NCBI GenBank assembly: GCA_977006965.1
Contig: OZ345377.1
Coordinates: forward strand, 1,922,001 to 1,986,000
Source of the DNA: Phymatolithon calcareum
Taxonomy: Eukaryota > Rhodophyta > Florideophyceae > Hapalidiales
Direction: 5' to 3'
DNA: 64,000 bases
Shown here: one piece after another, positions 19,771 through 29,581 of the stretch
Layout of the letters: the number at the start of each line of letters is the position of its first letter
Numbering within the stretch: position 1 is the stretch's first letter
The notes under the pieces: generated by a model
Told to the model about the DNA's origin: nothing
Databases searched by the model: none
Seen by the model: the letters and a program-made list of their open reading frames with translations, nothing else
Translations under genes and position numbers: made by a program

Positions 19771-19797
19771 GACCGAATAAGATGACTGAGTGATCAC

Positions 19798-20075
19798 TGT
19801 GGTGTGTCTTAAGCGATGGCTCTGTTTCTTTTAGTGGATGTGATTAGGATCGCAGCTTAAATAGGGACGGAAGCGAGCAATTGCACACCCTGCAAAAGGG
19901 GGGGCACTAACTGACACTAGACTAATCGTACTTTGAATGTTAGTCGGTATCTGTGATCAATCCGTTGGTTCCTCTCGGAAGTCGTTCACCACAGAGTGTT
20001 GACAGTGTCGTTGGGTAGATCGCAAGGAGCCGTTATAGAGCTCCTGGGTCGATGCTGATAGTGCTGTTCATTACA
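19798..20075 (-). repeat. 5' LTR of the gypsy element
   Basis: 278 bp, paired with 14716-14993, followed outside by CCTGA. The sequence just inside it on the coding strand (GTGATCACTCAG) does not begin with TGG, so an ordinary tRNA-type primer-binding site is not evident. Confidence 0.95.
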
Positions 20076-20080
20076 CCTGA

Positions 20081-20345
20081 TCACCAAGTGACTGCGGTCA
20101 ACAATTGAAGCAGTCGAAAGTCATGTCTACATGAATGTACTCAGCAAAAATGCCGAAAACCGAAAAGAGCTTATGCGCGTGCTACGCCGGCTCGCCAGCC
20201 CAGAGATGAGGAGGACGCACCGCACCGGGCGGAAATTTTCGCCTTGAGCCCGGTGAGATGGAAGCAGTACCTGGATCACGCAGAAGAATACCAAGGGAGG
20301 GCAGAGGACCTGGAAGACGTAATAAAGGATATTAAATATAGCGAG
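20081..20345 (+). pseudogene. LINE-C ORF fragment
   Basis: Reads (I)TK.LRSTIEAVESHVYMNV, KNAENRKELMRVLRRLASPE and AEEYQGRAEDLEDVIKDIKY. This parallels ITKRLLSAIEAAEGLFYRYV, KYPEYRRERMRVLFRLASPQ and AEEYQGREGGLEDISKDIEY at 26450-26710. It abuts the gypsy TSD and carries a frameshift and stops. The family's function is unclear: this is a charged, probably helical region upstream of the LINE-C C-terminus. Confidence 0.6.
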
Positions 20346-20399
20346 GTAGGCTTGGAGACTGCCTGCTTTGACAGATTTTAGAAAGATCTGCGGTTTTAT

Positions 20400-21589
20400 T
20401 CGAAACATAAAACCGAAATTTTAGCAACTTTGCTTTCACGGCGTCCAACCGTCTAGCTCCCCAGAGAAGGCGAGCAGTGTCGCGCATCTCCTTACTAGAG
20501 TTCCCGGACACCGTCTTGTAACCCTTAGGAACCTCCTACCGGACAAACGCCGCTTGCGGGAGAACCGGATTGCCGCAGTTGTAGACGTGCGATAGCTTCA
20601 CTGCTACTACTACTACTACAAAAGACTATGAAGGGTGGGTGGGTGGTCAACAAAAAAAAGCGGGCTGACAACTCGAAAAGCTCACCTGTCAACCTTCCGC
20701 CGAGAAATCAGATATCCACGAGTCCTTGTGGGAAAAGGACAGCCGGTGTACCAAAGAGCTCCTTACGCTGTTCGCTGCATTATGCGCGGTTCACGTCTCG
20801 GTTCAGGCACGTTCCGAAGTGCGTGCCTCCGTGTGAACGCGTCTGCAAGCTTGCGATGCGTGTGCTGGAGATCAAGGTGTCTTCGGCGTCCTGCTTGATA
20901 TAGGGAATTCGATCAGCGAGGCTCGGACTCCGGAGCAGTTGCTGGCGACTGTGTGCGCCGGTGGGACTATCGTGGAAGCTTTCGACTTTGCGCTGCGTGG
21001 CGCCGCGTTTTCAACCGCCACCGGGTGTGCGCGCCTGTGAATGTGACGCACAGATTCTCGGCTTGTCGCAGCGCGGCGCCGCGTGGCGCAACCTTATGAG
21101 ATGGTCGCATGGAAAGCGTCCGGAAGGCGCTCTTGGCCCGGTCGTCACGCGCCTAACGGTTCTTCCAGGCGGCCACCGGTTGTGGCGCCCAGGCACTGCG
21201 GGGCGACTTAGGTTGTCTCGGGAGCGTCTTAACGCGTGGCGGGTTCTCGAATGCTGATGGTTGCGGCGTCGAACTACTTGGCTCGGCACGGTAATCCTTC
21301 GCGCGCCGCCGCTCCTTGACTGCCACTGGTTGCGGCTCCAAGACAGTCTTTGGTGTTGCCGATCAACGCCAGAATGTCATCGTGGGTGGTCGCTTTTCGG
21401 CTGCCACCGGATGTGGCGCCGAGACATAACAGAGGGTATCGATCCATGCGGGGTATCGGCGGTATTTGTCCTGCAGAGGCGTGTATGCCATCATCGATTG
21501 TCTGCACGCAGTGTATGATCTCAAGTGTTCGGGGGAAATTGTAAGTTTTAATTTTAGAAGCCCTATTCGCAGTACCGAGAGAGCCGTAC
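20400..21589. other. GC-rich segment with a loosely periodic motif
   Basis: From about 20780 to 21500 the GC content is visibly higher than in the surroundings. The motif GCCACCGGTTGTGGCGCC recurs in diverged form near 21016, 21172, 21246, 21322 and 21402, roughly 75-80 bp or a multiple apart. A plus-strand stretch near 20850-21045 (GVLLDIGNSISEARTPEQLL, then ATVCAGGTIVEAFDFALRGA) looks protein-like but is closed by stops on both sides. No gene is called. Confidence 0.4.
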
Positions 21590-22035
21590 GAGGGCTGGTG
21601 ACCCAAAAACACGAGAGCCACCGCCGACGATAGAATGGATTGAAAAGGAAGAAGAAAAAGAGAGAAAAATTGCCGTCGATACTAAGGAGAAAGTAAGCCC
21701 TGTACTCTAAATTCGATCCAGGAAACACCGACTCCTAGCAGTCAAGTGGTTCTTTGACCGCTTCCCACCACGAAGAGCAGAGTCGTACATTGAACATTTC
21801 AACGAGGTCGCGGAAGAGATTCTGAAAACTCTACAGCGAAATTTAACAAGTCCAAGAGCAGAAGAATCTTGGGAAAAAGGGACGAAAACGGCGATTGACA
21901 AAATTTTAGCCTTGGAAATCCATATATTAGAAGAAATGATAGCGTAATGTGATCTGATTGGGTAATGAGATGGCAGTATGACCGGGAAGCTGCTCTGGTG
22001 TTGGTGAATACCGGCGTTGAGGGCTTCTAAAATAA
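21590..22035 (+). pseudogene. LINE-F C-terminal fragment and 3' end
   Basis: After EPPPTIEWIEKEEEKERKIA and a stop comes RKHRLLAVKWFFDRFPPRRA, then SYIEHFNEVAEEILKTL and a helical tail ending EMIA with a stop at about 21945. The 3' region runs to GGCTTCTAAAATAAAAACC, followed by a C-rich low-complexity tract (22039-22070). A shorter relative lies at 2691-2905. Confidence 0.6.
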
Positions 22036-22080
22036 AAACCTACAATTCCCCCCCCCCTGCCCCCCCACCCCCCAAATTCT

Positions 22081-22793
22081 GTCGATCCCATGAATGACCA
22101 CAAAAAGCACACTGTGTCAAAGAGATTTGAAGGCCAGATGGCCCATGGAATGGCAGTTCTGTGCTGCCTTGTTGTCGCGTATGCCGGTATAAGACGCATT
22201 GCATGTGCGGATTCATACTTGGTGAGTGCTGACTCTACAGAAATTCAACAAGTGCGCCTATATTTCACAGGGGTCATCTAACTCTACTGGCGATTTTTTA
22301 GGTTGTTAGCTGGCTATTATTCTCTGGTGCCTATGCAGAGTGTCAGCAGCACATGACGCAGCGAAGGTTTTGTGAAGTGCCGGGTCAGCAACTTAGCGAT
22401 AGCATTTGACACGCGCATTACTTGTCGACGCTCAGTCGCACCAGAACGTACATTTGCATTCGAGAGCAGTGTTGGACGTCACGTTACCCTAAGAAAAGTA
22501 GAAGAAGTACTACAGAGGAAATGATGACTACTTTTCTTCTGCAAACAACTGCACAGTTTGAAAATGCAAGACCTCGACCATTCTGTGCTCCCCATTTAAT
22601 ACGCTTGATAGTGGAACAATATACATTAGCGACAATTCTTCTGTTAGGAACTGCTTCACTAAGCATGCTGAAGTCCTCTATGAGCTTGGCGCTGTTGATG
22701 CGCTTGATAGCGAGAAGCTTTCATATGCAAAAAATTAATGAAATGAAATGTATTCCCTCAATTGAGGGTAAATTTCCGTAAAATAGGCACTAG
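22081..22793 (+). mobile_element. CTAGTG-end unclassified element, copy Y (5'-truncated)
   Basis: Collinear with 60210-60930. The 3' terminus is complete: CCCTCAATTGAGGG, then AAATTTCCGTAAAATAGGCA and CTAG at 22793. The inverse of this end (CTAGTGCCTATTTTACG) matches the 5' end of copy Z (CTAGTGTCTATTTTACG), which defines terminal inverted repeats. Coding blocks on the plus strand: MAHGMAVLCCLVVAYAGIRR, DSYLVSADSTEIQQVRLY, CRRSVAPERTFAFESSVGRH and the terminal NCFTKHAEVLYELGAVDALD plus SEKLSYAKN before a stop. Confidence 0.6.
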
Positions 22794-22944
22794 AATAAGC
22801 GGAAGGAGATATTTTGCGCAATAAGCTTAGGAGAGACAACTAGAGTCTGTGAGGTCGACGAAGAAGGACAGACAGTTTTAATTCCCGCAGAAAAACCGAG
22901 CAAGCTAGCACGATTGCGCCATTGAAGCGTAGTTCCATCTTTTA

Positions 22945-23240
22945 TATTATAAGGGACGGAACTACGCGTGAGCGATGCCTAGGGCTGATAATTAACAGAG
23001 CTCCGCTGGGGAGAAAAATGTTGAGTGCAAACTTTGGAACAAGTTAAGTGATCGAGCTTGTTGCCATCCAGCGCTTTCTAGGGTCGCTGACGATGGACCA
23101 AGAGAAAGGATATGCAAAAGACTAACCCGAGCCCTTGAGTGGAAAGAACTTTGAATAGAGGAGATCTTAAGAGACTAGAGAGTGGTAGATATGGAAGCTA
23201 TGGAGAAGCGGCCCTGTTTTAAAATAAAACAACTTATGAC
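22945..23240 (+). pseudogene. LINE-C 3' fragment
   Basis: Reads NRAPLGRKMLSANFGTS and, after a stop, ELVAIQRFLGSLTMDQEKGY, parallel to NRVPLWRKSVLEKYFGTG and ELIVLQRIxRSMKMDQETEY. It ends with GAAGCGGCCCTGTTTTAAAA. The extreme 5' side (GGAACTACGC) is mirrored by GCGTAGTTCC at 22928-22937, a 10-bp inverted duplication at the junction. Confidence 0.55.
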
Positions 23241-23987
23241 CAGTAATGTTTTATCTTTTAAAAAAGCTTCAAATACATCAATTCGAGAGTGGAATCAGAA
23301 ATACCATCGGTAGCCATGTTTTTGGTCGTGTGAGCTTGGTTCACAAGTTGCGTATACCTTGGAATCAAGAAGAAGATTTGCTTGGTTACCGCTGACCGAT
23401 ATTGATAGTCTATCATGGATAGTTGATCGTAGATAGGCGATGAATGATCCGTCCTGATCGATGATCGATGCCCTCCCTTCTGAGGTCGGTCATCGTTCCT
23501 AAGGACTAAAAGAGACAACGCTCAAGACTAAAGATGACATGAGACTCCAGACTATTGGTAGAATTGGCACCAAAACGGTAGAGGAAATTTGCAAGGAGAA
23601 ACCGCTCGAAGTACTCATATTCGTGAACAATGAGGGATTGTTTGGAATTATCCCCGAGCACTAGCTTAAGTTACCGTTTTTCTGCAATAAAAGAAAGGAA
23701 AGAAAGATGACATACCATGGGTAGGTAAGCGGTCACCCAAATGGGGAGGTCAGATAGTTTGCCGAGCCAATACGGCCACAGTAAGCCAGAGAGAATGCAT
23801 ACGATACTGCTCGGTAAATCGTGCTTATACCAGGAACGAGAAAGAGAGGAATATTGGAGAGATGATAACTCGTGATAAAGTGGATTTATTGAGAAGGTAC
23901 CATGTGTCCCAACTTGAGGAATGTCCGCACCCCTTTTAGCATTCTAGAAGACTCGAAACTTCAGTTGCCTTAATCTCTATTTTGGCC
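23241..23987. other. No recognisable gene
   Basis: No motif-bearing frame. A run of GATCG/ATCGAT-like sequence at 23440-23470 is the only texture noted. Confidence 0.35.
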
Positions 23988-24048
23988 CTAGGAAAGTTGC
24001 CCCAAGCGTCAGCAGATGCGTTGGTAAAATAAAAATGTAAATTTCTTA
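23988..24048 (+). repeat. LINE-E 3' end relic
   Basis: GAAAGTTGCCCCAAGCGTCA followed by GCAGATGCGTTGGTAAAATA and an AT-rich tail. Confidence 0.6.
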
Positions 24049-24059
24049 AGCTACATAGA

Positions 24060-24320
24060 GCAAGACACTCATATAACTCATGTAGAACGAAGAAGGACTG
24101 CATTGATTCACAGAAGGCAAGACAAAAAGCCGTCGAGTGCAAGCACTAACAGCCGCGCAGAGGACTGAGATAAGATTACCTTGAATTCTGAGTTTTCCCG
24201 GCCGCCATTTTGGTGGTCGATTCGTGAGCTGCACGAAGGTAGGTAGCATCAGAGGAAGCCTTGACCATATCTTCGGAAGTCTGTAGGGCTTTTAAATAAA
24301 CTTGAATTTAAAAAAACATC
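24060..24320 (+). repeat. LINE-B 3' UTR fragment
   Basis: Shares GAGTTTTCCCG, GCCATTTTGGTGGTCGATTC, GGTAGGTAGCATCAGAGGAA and TTTTAAATAAACTTGAATTT with the LINE-B ends at 54590-54790 and 56890-57111. No coding part is retained. Confidence 0.7.
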
Positions 24321-24509
24321 TCCCAGAGAATCGACGTCTCAGAAAATAGTATAAATAAAATCTGCGACTCGCGTTGATCCCAATCATACCTTGTAAATAA
24401 TTCATTTTCAATATATTCACAGCTCGTTTTCGCGTAAGAATGGATTATTTAATCAAGAAAGTCAAATGCATAAGTAATTTATTCATGGAGAGGCTCAAAA
24501 GTAAATATG

Positions 24510-25095
24510 AATTATTGGAATATATTCTCATTCCATTATCGCGTTTACGTCCTGGATGCACCACAGGTCTGCATCTCAAGGTTCGCTGGAGACAGACTCT
24601 TCCTGTGCTTATTCAGAGTGTATCCAGCTTTGGAGAAGAACCGTTCAACGATGTTGGAAGTAGGCAATATGAAACGAAGGTACAAATATCCGGAACGATT
24701 TACAGATAGCCTGCGTTTCTTCAATGCCTCGTCTGCAAAAGACATCGAGTCCTTGTCCACTGTCGTAACTGTTTCAGAATCCACAGAGACTACTTTCAGA
24801 GAATCTGTTCCTTTTTTCTCTTGACTTGTCATCAATTCAATTCTTTTGTCTTGTATTTTTGCGATGCCGGTCTCGAAATGGGGATCTCGCACAATGCTAG
24901 CATTAGAAGATAACCTTGATTTTGCGCTGGAAAACTTAGCAATGACCGCGTCGAAAAGAACGTGAACCTCAGCCCACTGCCCTTCTGCTTCCTGGTAGAG
25001 CCACAGAGGCATCTCCAAACGCAATGGTCGTCGTCGTTGTCCTGGCTAAAAAAGCTTTCCCTGACTCGTTTCCCAAGAGTTGACTTGTGTGGCAT
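24510..25095 (-). pseudogene. Internally deleted hAT transposase
   Basis: The minus strand begins MPHKSTLGKRVRESFFSQ, followed by a BED-finger start (CVWRCLCGSTRKQKGSG). It then jumps, with a frame change near 24990, to the C-terminal region: EVHVLFDAVIAKFSSAKSRL, DPHFETGIAKIQ, and the dimerisation block LRFILPTSNIVERFFSKAGY with NKHRKSLSPANLEM. The catalytic core with the first two Asp residues is absent. It is unlike the intact element at 9387 in sequence, so it is a second hAT lineage. I did not find its terminal repeats. Confidence 0.75.
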
Positions 25096-25960
25096 GATTC
25101 CAGTAGTCCAAATAAAATTGAAAGACGCTCAAAAAGATGTGCAATTGATAGAAGTTCATCAAGTGATGGAGGTTGACTTGGATGTGAGTGCTTTGACTTT
25201 CCCGGGTCGCAATTTAAGTATTAGTGTTTAGACATTGCAGCAATCCTGATAACAGCTAATTGTCGGAAGATGATTCTAATGTTCTCATCAACGTTCAAAT
25301 CATACTTCGTTGTAGTCTACAAGCGAGACACGTCCTATTGATATCAATCAAGTAAGTGTAATGTTGAAACGTTACGCAGGCAAGAAAACATGTTCTATTT
25401 GGGAGCAACATTAGTAGTAATAGAAAAGACAAGTACGAGCACCTTCAGAATCAGACACGGAGAGAAATTCTGAAAGTATTCTCCCTCCTGCAAATATAAA
25501 TTATTTTATTCTATCGAGGCTGTGAATGAATTATTTATTCAACAGATTGCAGTTGAATAAATAAATATAAATACATATTCGAGTACATTTAAATATGAAT
25601 TATATTTTAGAAGGTATGATCCCAATGGGGGCACGTCGGAAGTATCAAGAACATTCAACGTCAAACGCAATGCTACAGAAGAAACCGCACGACTGTTAAG
25701 CCATTTACTTCTGTAAAGAAGACTTGCGGCTCGCACGGGGGTTATTTGCACCCAAGGCGCAAGTTTTGGACCTACGAACACCGTTTGGGGTGTTTTAGTG
25801 ACAACACTCTTCTACAGTTTTTGTAACCACTCGGCCAATAAACTTTCGTCTGGAGACGGAACGTCCACCACAACTTAAAATCAGGTGGTCTGCAGTTTCC
25901 TTGCAACTAGAGTTACAGGTTTTGCACTTTGGGTCGTACGACCTTATGTCTCCATTGGGG
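25096..25960. other. No recognisable gene
   Basis: AT-rich with short frames. It may include the flank or ends of the deleted hAT, but no inverted repeats were identified. Confidence 0.35.
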
Positions 25961-26723
25961 GATATATGTTAATTTATTTTAAAAGCTCCCAAACCTCAAT
26001 TTGAGTAACAGGGCAGCTTCTCGCTGTTTTCCATACTCATCCCTCTTCTATTCTTCTAATATCTCCTTAATCAGAATTTCTCTCGCTGTGAGGGCCCGAG
26101 TAAGTCTTTTGCATTCATATTCCGTTTCTTGGTTCATCTCATAGACCGTTGTATACGCTGCAACACGATAAGCTCCACCACAGTACCAGTCCCAAAGTAC
26201 TTCTCCAGAACGGATTTTCTCCACAAAGGAACTCTGTTGAAAATGACTCTCAGGCATCTCAACCGCGCAGCTCTGTCCCTTATATATAACACTCCTGGTA
26301 GATCGCTCGATACGCCGATTGGGATTTTGACTGCCCGGCCCTCTTCTTCCAACGATCAGACCTTGACTGTTGCTTGCAGGCGTCGGTTTTTTTTGGCACC
26401 ATACCTTCTTGCGCTTGTTTCAGAGCTTCTTTAAGGTGTTCCTCTTCCCCGAGATACTCAATGTCTTTTGATATGTCTTCCAGACCACCTTCTCTTCCCT
26501 GGTATTCTTCTGCAAGCTCCAGGAACTTCCTCCGTCTTACCAAGCGTAAGGCGAACCTTTCAAGCTGGTGCATTCTCCTCATCTGTGGACTGGCGAGACG
26601 GAAGAGCACTCGCATTCTCTCCCTTCGATACTCGGGATACTTTCCGAAAACGTATCTGTAGAAAAGACCTTCCGCTGCTTCAATTGCCGATAGTAGTCGT
26701 TTCGTGATCGGGGTCAGGTGAAT
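25961..26723 (-). pseudogene. LINE-C copy, ORF tail and 3' UTR
   Basis: Minus-strand protein blocks in order: SAIEAAEGLFYRYVFGKYPE, YRRERMRVLFRLASPQMRRM, RRKFLELAEEYQGREGGLED, HLKEALKQAQEGMVPKK; then in a shifted frame VPLWRKSVLEKYFGTGTVVE and ECKRLTRALTAREILIKEIL followed by a stop. It ends with GGGAGCTTTTAAAATAAATT. This is the best-preserved coding version of the LINE-C tail in the window. No RT domain is attached, so the parent element cannot be characterised from here. Confidence 0.65.
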
Positions 26724-26802
26724 TTTTTTCCTTTCAAGTTTATTTAAAAGCCCCACAGACTTCCGAAGATATGTGTAAGGCTTCCTCTGATGCTATCTAC
26801 CT
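26724..26802 (-). repeat. LINE-B 3' end relic
   Basis: GGTAGATAGCATCAGAGGAA, then ATATCTTCGGAAGTCTGTGG and TTTAAATAAACTTGAAAGG with an A-run on the minus strand. It is fused between the LINE-D RT fragment and LINE-C. Confidence 0.7.
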
Positions 26803-27808
26803 TCAGGTGAATGGCATACTCCCATTTGGGGAGAATCAACGACTTGAATTTCCTGATGCACGTGGCTGGTTGGAGTCCTATGACGTTCAAGCCAATTTGG
26901 CGGAGTTTATGTATGCATCCCATCGCATTACGAACTCTTGAGATTGCTGTATCGTCGGTGACTCCGTTGTTGTTCATACTGATCCCGAGGTAGGACAGTC
27001 TCCAGGCCTGGTGCAGCTCTTTTCCTGCAAAGAAGAATTTCTTCTTTGGGAGTCCTTTGTACTTAAGGACCTCGCTCTTTCCTGGCTTTGTGTTCCATTT
27101 CGTGGATTTCTCGACTGCCCACTTCGTAGCTAAGTCTAATGGTTTTTGCAATCCTTTTGCATTTTTTGCCTGCAGAAGAACGTCATCTGCAAATAGCTTC
27201 GCTGGATGGCCAGACACTGTTCTTGTTACTTGGGCGGCAGCTTCGGTGAACGTATCCATGAATATGATATATAGGCACGGACTAAGCGGGGAGCCCTGCG
27301 GAACACCTCGGTGGATAATGCACCACGTTTACGTTCCTGCTCCTGCGGACGTGATCCACGACGAGTTCATCAGGTAAGATACCATCTTTGTTATGTGCAC
27401 CGGCAACTTTTTCTTCAGTCGCTCGTGGAGGATATCACTCGCGACACTGTCGTACGCTGCTGACAAGTCAAGCACAGCAATGAACGGGTGACCATTTTGC
27501 ATAGTATTCTTTGCGCGAAGTATGGCCAAATATGTGCTCTTGTCGCTCCGAAAACCCAGTTGTGCTCTGTTAAACGGGTAGTGATCCCTTATGTATGAGT
27601 CTAGGTCGGAATCTATTATCTTCCTGACCTGACTCAGTAGAGAGATAGGCCTGTAGTTTGCCGCAATGTGTGCTGGACCTTTCTTGTAGAATGGAATAAG
27701 TGTTTCTTGCCGCCATTGCCGTGGGAGGCACTTCAGTCGCCCGCATGTCTCCCACAGAGCCAGAATTGTCGAGACCGCAATTTTTAGCGTGATTCGGAAC
27801 TTAAGCAA
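26803..27808 (-). pseudogene. LINE-D reverse transcriptase fragment
   Basis: Minus-strand blocks: LWETCGRLKCLPRQWRQETL, ANYRPISLLSQVRKII, RAQLGFRSDKSTYLAILRA, AVLDLSAAYDSVASDIL (motif A with both Asp), a GVPQGSPLSP-like region near 27290-27310, KLFADDVLLQAKNAKGLQ (motif C, FADD), LSYLGISMNNNGVTDD and FKSLILPKWEYAIHLK. A frameshift near 27260-27330 separates motif A from motif C. The 3' part is lost where the LINE-B end is joined. Confidence 0.8.
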
Positions 27809-28297
27809 GAGATTCGAGAAGACATGAGGGGAGAGATCGACATGAAATGATAAATGCTGAACTGCAGCAGAAACCGCATAACCGGATGACTCTCTCGGAA
27901 TTTATCAGAAGATCTATGGATGTGCGGTGCAAATTGGATTATGTAGCGAATTCAATTTACCTTCCATGTAGTCTACATCAATCCTGGTAGGTTCTTGTGC
28001 TCCCCAAAACACTTTAAAAAAACCCGAACTAATCCATCGATGGAGTTCGACAAACAAGTATAACCCAACGAATATTATCGCTTCAACTCATTCCGACGGT
28101 CAAGGTCCCTAGACCTTGACCTGTTGAGGATCGCACGTGACTCCCAAGGGTCCCTTTGTTATCAAAGGACCGCGCAGTTCAATTGTGATATACTATTTGT
28201 TCTTCCGCTCCGAAGGGTTTCTGAAAAGGACCACACAGTTGAAGAGCGTAAACTAAGCTTTACGACAAGAATCAATTCGAAACCGACCACCTTGCTT
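27809..28297. other. Unclassified insertion splitting the LINE-D ORF
   Basis: The LINE-D frame stops matching after VAVEM near 28300 and resumes with LKFRITLKIAVSTILALW at 27808, so about 490 bp lie in between. Inside, 28022-28086 (CCGAACT, TCCATCGATGGAGTTCG, CAAACAAGT) matches 54152-54228, which has the same core next to a TATAAAAG. No TSD of five or more bases is evident. Confidence 0.45.
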
Positions 28298-28800
28298 GCG
28301 TGTGGCATCTCCACAGCAACGCCGTCTGGGCCCACAGCCTTCCCTCTTGGCGCTCTGTTAAAGGCTCTTCGAAGGTGCCTCCTCATTGCTCTGTTAACCG
28401 TAAACCTTTCAAGGGTCACATTACAATCCTTCTCCGCTTTGCACACGTTCAAGATGTATGCGAAAAACTTGCTCGGGTGCACTGGGGCTCCTAGGGCCCG
28501 GTTCTTACCAGTTCGTTGCTCCTTGGACTTCATAACCTTGCTCGCGACATTTTGCAGCCTCAGTGGGGCCCATCTTCTCGATTCCTTCTATATATTTTTC
28601 AAATTGGTCCTCCTTCGATTTCCGTACCTTTTTCTGGATCAGCGCTTTGACCTTTTTCAGCTCAGCTTGTCTGCTTGGAGACCCATCCTTTTTACTCTTT
28701 TGTACATCCGTGCTCTTTTCTTGGAAATTGATCGAGCTCTCTGTTCCAGAACGTCTTGTATCGTCCCGGCCTTGTGTCTCCATGCCTAAACATGGCCACC
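28298..28800 (-). pseudogene. LINE-D ORF2, pre-RT linker region
   Basis: Contains RQAELKKVKALIQKKVRKSK, EDQFEKYIEGIEKMGP and, in another frame, VNRAMRRHLRRAFNRAPRGK plus AVGPDGVAVEM. These correspond to the basic linker and the GKAPGxDxVxxEM block that precedes RT in LINE-A, B and E. The reverse transcriptase continues at 27808 after the insertion. Confidence 0.65.
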
Positions 28801-28859
28801 ATGGGGGTACAGTCTCCTATCAGCTGGTGTAAGATCACTTCTATCCGTCTGTGCGATAT

Positions 28860-29455
28860 GGGCGGCTCTCGGGGAAGTGTCGGAACGGCGGCAGTTTCGG
28901 CTCATAAGGAAGGCCTAATGATTGATCGCGCTGCCTCGAGTGTCAGAGGTACCTTCTGATGATCCAATAGGCTTGATTCGCAAATAGCCCTTTTTGCTAA
29001 TTTGTCGACAACACCATTTCTTGGAATTCCGCAGTGATTGGGCATACAAATGCCTTCAACGAAAATCTCCTTGGACATCAGTTGCTCCATAAAGCCCCAA
29101 AGTTTCCGTATCATTTCCCTATACCTTCGCGGGAGTCTGTTAAAAGCGTCGATGCAGCTCCTGCTGTCGGTGATCCATCTTATAGTGTTCCCAAGTGCAA
29201 AGGATAGCATCAGCGCTTCTTGGAAGGCATGAACTGCGGCTAAAACCTCCGCGTCGGACGAAGATCTGACAGCTCCGGCGGGAGCGCCAGTTCCTTCACC
29301 GTTTCATTTTGGCGCGTCAGCAAAACCCCCGCATCCCCGGCATTGTCCGGCACGTTTCTGTAAATGTCGAGAGTGTCTCCATCCTCGTCGCAAAGAATTG
29401 AACGCTGCTTCGAAGTTTTTTTCTGAATTTGGAATTTATTAAACGCCCTCAGCAA
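28860..29455 (-). pseudogene. LINE-type RNase H domain fragment
   Basis: Minus-strand blocks: DEDGDTLDIYRNVPDNAGDA then GVLLTRQNETVKELALPPEL; SDAEVLAAVHAFQEALMLSF (acidic E); TIRWITDSRSCIDAFNRLP (Asp in TDS); and GIPRNGVVDKLAKRA (final Asp). This is the order of an RNase H fold as carried by some LINEs after the RT. Here it lies on the 5' side of the LINE-D pre-RT linker, so it probably belongs to a different copy. A frameshift separates the first block from the rest. Confidence 0.65.
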
Positions 29456-29580
29456 TACTCATGAGACTGTAAGGGAGATGCGTTTCGGTTACTATTTCTC
29501 TTGTAGCCCCTTTACTACGATCGGATGCGTGCAGGCCGATTTCAGTTTAGAGTCGCTGCCCTAGCTGCAAAACCTCTCCT
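29417..29580 (-). repeat. LINE-A-like 3' end relic
   Basis: Minus strand: GGAGAGGTTTTGCAGCTAGG, GCATCTCCCTTACAGTCTCA, GGGCGTTTAATAAATTCC and an A-run. Same 3' UTR as at 14231 and 42730-42931. Confidence 0.65.
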
Positions 29581-29581
29581 C

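Larger units (their letters stand above)
14716..20075 (-). mobile_element. Ty3/gypsy chromodomain LTR retrotransposon, complete, 5360 bp
   Basis: Two 278-bp LTRs (14716-14993 and 19798-20075) enclose gag, protease, RT, RNase H, integrase and chromodomain in the Ty3/gypsy order on the minus strand. The TSD CCTGA is perfect on both sides (14711-14715 and 20076-20080). The LTRs begin TGTAATG and end CCACA on the coding strand and differ at about five positions by eye, so the insertion is fairly recent. The pol blocks (SSGPPVDIPPLKIEL, LRNYSQAQQEFLE, NPTSSWAVAPLLIPKPG) resemble the gypsy lineage I associate with oomycetes. Several frameshifts split the coding region. Confidence 0.95.

Noticed and set aside
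19780-19797. GTGATCAC after the gypsy 5' LTR as a self-priming site pairing with TGATCA inside the LTR
   Set aside because: The match is short and palindromic, so it proves nothing; an RNA start site would have to be known.
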